Source: Oscillospiraceae bacterium (lineage in GTDB: Bacteria > Bacillota > Clostridia > Oscillospirales > UBA644). From it: a stretch of DNA of 7,920 nucleotides. Below, in pieces: positions 1 through 4,791 of this stretch; the stretch's first letter is position 1; each line of letters opens with the position of its first letter. The notes beneath the pieces were generated by a model that saw nothing but the letters and a program-made list of their open reading frames with translations, had not been told where the DNA came from and did no database searches. Both the position numbers and the translations under genes were made by a program. The stretch covers positions 1 through 7,920 of the forward strand of contig SVMP01000100.1 of NCBI GenBank assembly GCA_015067385.1, read 5' to 3'.

Positions 1-469
1 CCGCAGTATTCTTTTTTATTGCGCGAACAGCAAGGTCGGTCTTTGTTTTGTCATCGAAAATAGAGCCGTCAAGAGTTAAAAAGCCTGCCGCTTTTTTATC
101 CAGAAGCTTTTTATAAAGGTCGTGATGGATATTGTTAACAAAAACGATCTTTCCCTCGCAGCCTTCAAGTTCGAGATCGCTGCCTGTTCCCGCATACATG
201 AACGGAGCCTCTATACCTTCGTCGGGAGTTGAGCCTGTTCTGCCGTATCCTGTAACATTTATATAATAATTTTTTTTGCCGGACAAAACGCAAAGAGAAG
301 CCTCGTCAATATCGAAATAATCGACCTCAAACGGTTCATAGGATGCCGTTCCGCCCAAAGATTCAACTGTTTCAATAATAATATCTGCTGCTTTCTTTTC
401 GTTTTCCGTACCGCCCATGCGGTTGAAATATATTTTTTTAATAAAATCGATCTGTTTAAAATTGCTCAT
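1..469 (-). CDS. M28-like peptidase with PA domain, N-terminal part (cut by window edge)
   Basis: The first 156 codons of a longer gene are open from an ATG at 469 to the left edge, with no stop. Residues 16-31 (NRMGGTENEKKAADII) match the N-terminal helix typical of M28 aminopeptidases, where an R-x-G-G-T-x-x-E pattern precedes the catalytic domain. Residues about 60-156 look like a PA (protease-associated) insert, with EGCEGKIVFV followed by a Lys/Leu-rich helix and AAGFLTLDG. The metal-binding His and Asp residues of the family would lie beyond the edge, so catalytic competence cannot be judged. No signal peptide is visible, suggesting a cytoplasmic enzyme. The start is supported by AAAGGA seven bases upstream. 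It lies 28 bp downstream of the phosphoesterase stop on the same strand, so the two are probably co-transcribed. An M42 or other zinc aminopeptidase is the main alternative. Confidence 0.72.
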   Translation of the reverse strand, partial: MSNFKQIDFIKKIYFNRMGGTENEKKAADIIIETVESLGGTASYEPFEVDYFDIDEASLCVLSGKKNYYINVTGYGRTGSTPDEGIEAPFMYAGTGSDLELEGCEGKIVFVNNIHHDLYKKLLDKKAAGFLTLDGSIFDDKTKTDLAVRAIKKNTA

Positions 470-497
470 AAAAATATCCTTTCTTTTGAATGTGCAG

Positions 498-953
498 TCA
501 ATTTTTATTTGTTGTTTGCAGTTTTCCGTCTTTTATTTCCATAATAATATATCCGTCGCTGTAGCCCACAGAGCCGGGATTTACACATAAAACGCCGTTT
601 ATGTCTTCTTGCGCACGTAAATGAGTATGTCCGTACAATGCAACTGTACAGCCGTTCCTTCTTGCGGCTGCGGATAATAGTGTAAGACCTGATTTAACGC
701 CGTATTTATGTCCGTGTGTAATAAAAAATTTAATTCCGCCGTACGTTACGATAGCTTCTGTTTGAACATCGCAGTGCCAGTCGTTGTTTCCGCATACCTC
801 GCATATTGCAAGGGTCGGAAAATATCGGGAAAGGACATTGCAGTCCGAATGAATGTCGCCCAGAAAAATAACGCAGTCCGGCTTGTTTTCGTTTATGGCA
901 TCTATCATTGTTGCCGTGAATCCGTGTGAATCGGAAAAAACCAATATTTTCAT
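498..953 (-). CDS. YfcE/MJ0936-family metallophosphoesterase
   Basis: This 151-residue protein is a complete small calcineurin-like phosphoesterase. The metal-binding motifs appear in family order: D8-x-H10 (FSDSHG), G32-D33, G55-N56-N57-D58, H80-G-H82 and G108-H-T-H111, followed by NPGSVG at 125-130. The family hydrolyses phosphodiesters or phosphomonoesters using two metal ions, usually Mn. The physiological substrate of the clostridial copies is generally unknown, so none is assigned. The length is normal for the family and there is no signal peptide. The ATG at 953 is fixed by the standard MKILVFSDSHG opening. AAGGAG at 966-971 lies 12 bases upstream, which is long, and a near-perfect promoter predicts transcription starting at the ATG itself. 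The M28-like gene follows 28 bp downstream on the same strand. Confidence 0.93.
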   Translation of the reverse strand: MKILVFSDSHGFTATMIDAINENKPDCVIFLGDIHSDCNVLSRYFPTLAICEVCGNNDWHCDVQTEAIVTYGGIKFFITHGHKYGVKSGLTLLSAAARRNGCTVALYGHTHLRAQEDINGVLCVNPGSVGYSDGYIIMEIKDGKLQTTNKN

Positions 954-988
954 AAGAGCATTATACTCCTTATTGTCAAAAAAGTCAA
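954..988 (-). promoter_or_regulatory. Sigma-A promoter for the phosphoesterase operon, predicted leaderless
   Basis: On the minus strand there is a -35 TTGACT (983-988), a 17-bp spacer (966-982) and a perfect -10 TATAAT (960-965). Counting the -10 as -12 to -7 puts +1 at 953, the A of the start codon. AAGGAG (966-971) falls inside the spacer and would be absent from this transcript. The hexamers are seen directly. The start point is inferred from standard spacing. Confidence 0.78.
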
Positions 989-1009
989 GTCCCGAATATA
1001 ATGATTAAT
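973..1009 (+). promoter_or_regulatory. Sigma-A promoter for the small-protein operon
   Basis: On the plus strand there is a -35 TTGTCA (973-978), an 18-bp spacer and a perfect -10 TATAAT (997-1002). The predicted +1 is near 1009. This leaves a leader of about 22 bases that just includes AAGGAG at 1014-1019. The -35 lies inside the spacer of the opposing promoter, and the opposing -35 (983-988) lies inside this spacer, so the two sites share DNA. Confidence 0.75.
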
Positions 1010-1030
1010 GAGTAAGGAGTTGATACATTT

Positions 1031-1285
1031 TTGAATAACATCTTTGATTCTATCGATGAAAAAAAACTTGCGCAAGCAATCTCAATCGTTAAAGAAATAA
1101 TCGGTCCGACAGAGGCGGCAAGGCTTGAAAAAAGCTTTTCGGAACAAAAAGGTAAACAGCTTGCATCCGGGTTAAGTCAGAATGATATTGCAACCGTAAA
1201 AACATTCATAGACAACCCCGAACTTCTACGTAAAGTTTTGTCTACCCCACAGGGCAAACAGATTATCCGAAAATTTGCAAAATGA
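1031..1285 (+). CDS. Small helical protein of unknown function, first gene of three-gene operon
   Basis: An 84-residue soluble, charged and probably all-helical protein with no signal peptide, membrane segment or cysteine. I do not recognise a named family. The C-terminal part (LSQNDIATVKTFIDNPELLRKVLSTPQGKQIIRKF, in two helices at about 48-82) resembles, from memory, short clostridial proteins with an 'NPE-LL-K-L-SP-GK' pattern. The start is TTG at 1031. There is no in-frame ATG or GTG upstream before a stop at 1013, and no internal Met. AAGGAG at 1014-1019 stands 11 bases upstream. A nearby ATG at 1008 opens an 8-codon frame in another register, whose TGA at 1032-1034 overlaps the TTG. The predicted transcript start at 1009 would exclude that ATG. 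The next gene follows after 22 bp. Confidence 0.75.
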   Translation: MNNIFDSIDEKKLAQAISIVKEIIGPTEAARLEKSFSEQKGKQLASGLSQNDIATVKTFIDNPELLRKVLSTPQGKQIIRKFAK

Positions 1286-1307
1286 ATAACAGAAAGGTGT
1301 TTGCATT

Positions 1308-1658
1308 ATGGATGATATGTTGTCAAAGATAACCGAACTGTTGTCCGATCCGTCTCAAGCCGAAAAAATAAGACAAATAGCGGATTCTCTTGTAGGTAAT
1401 GATGTCGTAACTTCCGACGGAGGATCATCACCTTTGCCCGATACTCCTGCCGAGGAAAGCAGGGAAGTATCAACATCTGTCGGAACCGACGGCTTAATGT
1501 CGTCTTTTTTAGGCGGCGGTTCTTCGAGTAACGGAATGTCAAGAAATATTGCTTTACTTCAAGCAATAACGCCGTATCTTCGTCCGTCAAGAGCAGCGAA
1601 AATATCTTCCGCAATTAAGGCTATACAAGTCATAGATCTATTATCGAAAGCGAGATAG
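1308..1658 (+). CDS. Conserved-looking small protein of unknown function, second gene of operon
   Basis: A 116-residue protein with two helical ends and a flexible Ser/Gly/Asp/Pro-rich middle (about residues 35-82). The N-terminal MDDMLSKITELLSDPSQAEKI and the C-terminal stretch (about 84-114: Arg, then LLQAITPYLRPSR, then a helix ending in IDLLSKAR) resemble, from memory, clostridial hypothetical proteins with an 'RN-LL-A--PYL---R--KI--AI' tail. No function is established to my knowledge. There is no signal peptide or membrane span. The start is well supported: AAAGGTG at 1293-1299 is 8 bases before the ATG. The gene ends with an amber TAG at 1656, and the next gene continues in the same frame two codons later. 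The 'SDPSQ' and 'DNPEL' elements suggest that genes one and two share a helical theme. Confidence 0.8.
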   Translation: MDDMLSKITELLSDPSQAEKIRQIADSLVGNDVVTSDGGSSPLPDTPAEESREVSTSVGTDGLMSSFLGGGSSSNGMSRNIALLQAITPYLRPSRAAKISSAIKAIQVIDLLSKAR

Positions 1659-1664
1659 TGCAGG

Positions 1665-1961
1665 ATGTATTCTTCGGGCGTTAGTAAGATGTCCAAATCG
1701 CATTATTATCCTAAAGACTGTAAAAAATCCGCGTGTGATTTTCAGAATACTCAATCAAAATATGAGCCTGTCATACAAAATGAGCAGTATATATGCGCCG
1801 AAAAACGTTCCGACGGTATATCGGATAAGATACTTTCGGCTGTGAAAGAACTTTCATTTGATGATATTTTGATAATTGCAGTCTTTATTCTTCTTTTTAA
1901 TGAAAACAAGCAGGATGATTTCCTTATTTTACTTATTCTTGCTGTTTTGTTTTTCTCCTGA
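1665..1961 (+). CDS. Small protein with two C-terminal hydrophobic segments, third gene of operon
   Basis: A 98-residue protein. The first 60 residues are polar with three cysteines (C19, C24, C44). The last third has two hydrophobic segments, each opened by an Asp pair: DD at 66-67 followed by about 11 apolar residues, then DD at 84-85 followed by about 13 apolar residues to the end. From memory, small clostridial proteins with this 'DD-LLLI' architecture are common, but I know of no assigned function. The segments are short for classical transmembrane helices and could form a hairpin at the membrane. The start is uncertain. ATG 1665 has only AGG directly before it and may depend on coupling to the gene that ends 6 bp upstream. 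ATG 1689 (residue 9) is an alternative without a clear ribosome site. A terminator follows 14 bp after the stop. Confidence 0.7.
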   Translation: MYSSGVSKMSKSHYYPKDCKKSACDFQNTQSKYEPVIQNEQYICAEKRSDGISDKILSAVKELSFDDILIIAVFILLFNENKQDDFLILLILAVLFFS

Positions 1962-1975
1962 AACAGATCTTACGC

Positions 1976-2022
1976 AAAAAGACAGAACGTTCTTTGAAAT
2001 AATAAGTCCGTTCTGTCTTTTT
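1976..2022. terminator. Bidirectional intrinsic terminator between convergent genes
   Basis: AAAAAGACAGAACG (1976-1989) and its exact reverse complement (2009-2022) form a perfect 14-bp stem around a 19-base loop. The T-run of the right arm serves the plus-strand operon. The A-run of the left arm becomes a T-run for the spoIIE-like gene, whose stop codon begins only 3 bp from the stem. Confidence 0.88.
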
Positions 2023-2024
2023 CT

Positions 2025-3854
2025 TTAACGTAAATAAATAACGATCACCGAAATATCATCCTTATCCGTAAGCCCCGCTCTTTTAGCCTCTTCGTTTATA
2101 AAACCTGCAAGGCATATCGGATCGAGTTTTTCTGTTTCAACATCAGAAAGGATCTCTTTTATCCAATTTCCGTTATGTGATATAAGTCCGTCTGAGATCA
2201 TTATTACAACGTCTCCCTTCAACAACATGCATTTGCTTCTCCCCGGAGTTATATCGTCAAGTATTCCTATGGGCAATGTGGACGAGCCTATTTCATAGAC
2301 TGTTCCTTTTCTTATGATATATGATGGGGCGGCACCTGCTTTGATAAATTCGCATATTCCGTTCTGCTCGCAAAGTATGGCAATGTCAAGTCCCATTACC
2401 GATTCATCGGTATTTTTTAACAGCGTTTCATTGATTATTTTCAGAGCATCGTTTTTATCTAAGCCTTGTGACAGCAGCTTTTTTAATAAGGCGGCTATTC
2501 TGAAACTTTGCTGACCTGCATTCGCTCCCGTTCCCATTCCGTCTGCAATAAAATATACCTGCCTTCCGTCTTCTGCGACAAATGAAACACACGTATCACC
2601 GCATATGCTTTCGCCTTGTTTGGGTGTAGATGCGGAAGCGCTGTCGGCATGAAGCTTCGATTGGTTTATTTTATTTTCCTTTAATGTACTCTCCGATTTT
2701 ACGGCTCGTAATATTTCGGGATAACGTTCACATTTTTTCTTGAAGTGTTCGGGCAAAACAGGATCGTTTCCTGTCTTTTGGGCGGTTCTGAGACTGTTGA
2801 AAACATCAACTGTTGCGGAATAATCACGTACCCAGCAAAGTATCTTCTTTTTGCATCCTTCGCATACTTGTCCGAAGGTCTCGTTTGCTTTCGACGGAAT
2901 GATTGATTTTATTTTTCTTTTGATCGTTTTTTTTCGGGACCCGTCACTTATTCCCGACGACACCGATTCGGTTATTGTTTTTTTTAGAGACATAGGAACT
3001 ATTGCGTAAATTATACCTGCAAAAATAACGTCGGGTAACAGTTCAAATATTCCGATATCTCCGCCGGATATTACCGTCATCAGTGAGGTTGATAGGCCGA
3101 AAGATAAAATAACAGCATATTTGCCGAGTCCTCGAAGAAGACCTGCAATAACTGTTCCTATTACTGCGGAGGCAAGAAACGGGAGAAGATAAGGATCTGT
3201 AATAAAGAATAAAAGACCTGTGAGAGAGGCTGTTGTCGCGGAAATATACAGACCGAATTTGGAACAAACACAGTATAGAAGAAAGTAGGCGCATATAACA
3301 GAAGTATGTTTGAAAAAAATGCCCATTGAGTATATTCCTGTTAAGGCGGCTGACAGGCAGATATTTATAAATACAAATCTTACGGCGGAAGTGAATCTTC
3401 TTTTGTTATTTAACGAATCCGATGCAACGGACAGCATAAAAGCCGCCACGCCGCCTGCGATCCCTCCGACAATAAATAAACAGTTTGATTCAAATGTGTT
3501 TTCCGAAATGAAGATCCCCGATATTCCGGCAGCTAAAAATGCCCACATGGTAAATAAAAAAGCTTTGAATTCATTTGCTATCGGTACAACGTTCCACAAA
3601 AACAAACGCGCCGCGCAGTTTACCGCGGCAGCTATACAGTACCTGAATACATCCTGTCCGTTTATTACATATCCTATGATAGAACCTATAGCTCCGAATA
3701 TGCCGGATACGGAAGAATATGCAACACCGAAAGGTTTTATCCGTCCGAAGCCTGTATAGGAAAAAATAATTCCCAATAAGACTTGTCCGACAGATAACAC
3801 GGCGGTCCGAACACTTATTCGGTGTTTTTTTAATATGTTTTCACGGTGGCTCAT
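2025..3854 (-). CDS. spoIIE: SpoIIE-type membrane PP2C phosphatase, short form
   Basis: This 609-residue protein has about ten hydrophobic segments at 16-290. A Cys-rich motif follows: C331-x-x-C334, then C340-W341, and 'FKKKCERYPEIL' at 371-382. A PP2C/SpoIIE phosphatase domain occupies about 414-609. The metal-binding aspartates are present: CGD (D420), ADGMGTG (D438), SDG (D555) and DKDD (D599/D600). GAAPSYIIR and STLPIGIL at 507-532 are further SpoIIE signatures. In Bacillus, SpoIIE dephosphorylates SpoIIAA to activate sigma-F in the forespore and associates with FtsZ at the polar septum. The protein is much shorter than the 827-residue Bacillus protein. The region between the Cys motif and the phosphatase domain is reduced to about 35 polar residues. 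The usual 'TLD' of the phosphatase core reads GLD here (488-490). The start ATG has GGAG 12 bases upstream. The gene is convergent with the small-protein operon and divergent from the gene at 4045. Confidence 0.9.
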   Translation of the reverse strand: MSHRENILKKHRISVRTAVLSVGQVLLGIIFSYTGFGRIKPFGVAYSSVSGIFGAIGSIIGYVINGQDVFRYCIAAAVNCAARLFLWNVVPIANEFKAFLFTMWAFLAAGISGIFISENTFESNCLFIVGGIAGGVAAFMLSVASDSLNNKRRFTSAVRFVFINICLSAALTGIYSMGIFFKHTSVICAYFLLYCVCSKFGLYISATTASLTGLLFFITDPYLLPFLASAVIGTVIAGLLRGLGKYAVILSFGLSTSLMTVISGGDIGIFELLPDVIFAGIIYAIVPMSLKKTITESVSSGISDGSRKKTIKRKIKSIIPSKANETFGQVCEGCKKKILCWVRDYSATVDVFNSLRTAQKTGNDPVLPEHFKKKCERYPEILRAVKSESTLKENKINQSKLHADSASASTPKQGESICGDTCVSFVAEDGRQVYFIADGMGTGANAGQQSFRIAALLKKLLSQGLDKNDALKIINETLLKNTDESVMGLDIAILCEQNGICEFIKAGAAPSYIIRKGTVYEIGSSTLPIGILDDITPGRSKCMLLKGDVVIMISDGLISHNGNWIKEILSDVETEKLDPICLAGFINEEAKRAGLTDKDDISVIVIYLR

Positions 3855-4044
3855 CTGATATTTTTACTCCGTTTTTTATTATTTTATTTGTGTATTTAAT
3901 TTTACATCGTATTCTTCGAGAAAAATAGCGAAATATATGCGCTTTTATAAAAAAAATAACGACAGTATAATCTTTTTTCGGTCAAAAACTATTGACTTAA
4001 TCTCTTAATTGTGATAAAATTAAAAATAATTGCGAGGTGACGAT
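3855..4044. other. Divergent intergenic region between spoIIE and the envelope-protein operon
   Basis: This AT-rich 190-bp stretch has no reading frame worth calling. It contains the extended -10 promoter listed separately for the rightward operon. A perfect TATAAT on the plus strand at 3966-3971 lacks a good -35. On the minus strand, TATACT (3966-3971 region) and CATATATT (about 3933-3940) could be -10 elements for spoIIE, but neither has a convincing partner. GGAG for spoIIE is at 3867-3870 in reverse orientation. No spoIIE promoter can be assigned with confidence. Confidence 0.5.
3992..4027 (+). promoter_or_regulatory. Extended -10 sigma-A promoter for the two-gene envelope operon
   Basis: There is a -35 TTGACT (3992-3997), a 17-bp spacer and a -10 TAAAAT (4015-4020), preceded by TG at 4012-4013 in the extended -10 position. 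The predicted +1 is near 4027, giving a leader of about 18 bases that contains GAGGTGA (4034-4040) ahead of the GTG start at 4045. Confidence 0.72.
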
Positions 4045-4764
4045 GTGAGATTTATCAGAGCTGCCCTTTATTTAATTATAATTACGCTACTTGCAGTTTG
4101 GATTTCTTTGTCCTTCTGTGAGTTTAAAATAGAAACCCGAGATGAATATGTTCGCAGCAGTCTTGCAGAGTACGGTATTTCCGTAAAAGACACTGCGTAC
4201 GAAAAAAATACGCTTTCTCTTTTCATCTCTTCGGACGGAGAAAAAGTAACGCCGAATGATATCATGAATATCAGAAAACTCCTCAATGCTTTGCGTTGCA
4301 TCGTTTTCGAACAAAATATTTATAATGTTTCGCTTGTTTCCCCATCGGGACGTACCATTTATTCCACAATGTTTTATAACATCTACACATCTTCCGAACA
4401 TGTTGTCGCTCAATATTCCGGTGGTACATACGACGAGGTAATGAAAAAATATTTTCTTAAATACGATCTCAGGAAGAACGGATACGACTGTTCGTATATA
4501 GGTTTTTACGATACGATTGGTATGGAATATCCTGCGCTTTACATGGAGATCGGTACGGATCCCGAAAATCTTTCGGCTTCAATATCTGATTTTATTTCTT
4601 CGGTGACCGATCTCAATGAGAAAGGTTCGGGAATCTTCAGATACAGTGCCTCGTTCTATAACGGTGAAGAGATTATGGCGGTCGTTTCCAGAGACGTCGT
4701 TTTCGGAGACGTTATATATTGGAAAGCCCCTGATTATTCTTCCATAAAAACTATGTTCGGTTAA
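4045..4764 (+). CDS. Membrane-anchored extracytoplasmic protein of unknown function
   Basis: A 239-residue protein, counted from the GTG at 4045. It opens with RFIR followed by a hydrophobic segment at about 6-24 (AALYLIIITLLAVWISLSF), which fits an uncleaved signal anchor with the remaining 215 residues outside. The rest is a mixed alpha/beta sequence rich in Tyr and Ser, with no motif I can name. A TTG at 4030 would add five residues but has no ribosome site, and GAGGTGA (4034-4040) would lie inside that reading. GTG 4045 sits 4 bases after that site and is preferred. An ATG at 4043 in another frame is followed at once by TGA, so the true start overlaps a start-stop pair. The gene is probably co-transcribed with the 1029-residue gene 27 bp downstream, and it diverges from spoIIE. 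A role at the envelope is inference from topology only. Confidence 0.8.
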   Translation: MRFIRAALYLIIITLLAVWISLSFCEFKIETRDEYVRSSLAEYGISVKDTAYEKNTLSLFISSDGEKVTPNDIMNIRKLLNALRCIVFEQNIYNVSLVSPSGRTIYSTMFYNIYTSSEHVVAQYSGGTYDEVMKKYFLKYDLRKNGYDCSYIGFYDTIGMEYPALYMEIGTDPENLSASISDFISSVTDLNEKGSGIFRYSASFYNGEEIMAVVSRDVVFGDVIYWKAPDYSSIKTMFG

Positions 4765-4791
4765 TAAATATATTCGGAGAATTTAACAGTA

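Noticed and set aside
1008..1034. Eight-codon frame starting at ATG 1008, with its stop overlapping the TTG start of the first small gene
   Set aside because: It has no ribosome site, and the predicted transcript begins at about 1009, inside its ATG. It is likely chance.
1306..1614. 102-codon minus-strand open frame across the 116-aa gene
   Set aside because: It is antisense to a gene with a clear ribosome site and operon context, and shows no protein-like motifs.
3310..3759. 149-codon plus-strand open frame opposite the membrane part of spoIIE
   Set aside because: It is the antisense of a well-supported gene, and its composition mirrors the hydrophobic codons of the other strand.
3915..3921. 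TCTCGAA on the minus strand, one mismatch from the Spo0A box TGTCGAA, upstream of spoIIE
   Set aside because: One such near match is roughly what chance gives in 190 bp on both strands, and no well-placed -35/-10 pair accompanies it.
3933..3940. CATATATT-like element on the minus strand resembling a sigma-E/sigma-K -10
   Set aside because: No matching -35 at the required distance, and spoIIE is normally transcribed before those sigma factors are active.
4030..4044. TTG at 4030 as the start of the 239-aa gene
   Set aside because: It has no ribosome site before it, and GAGGTGA would be inside the coding region. GTG at 4045 fits better.
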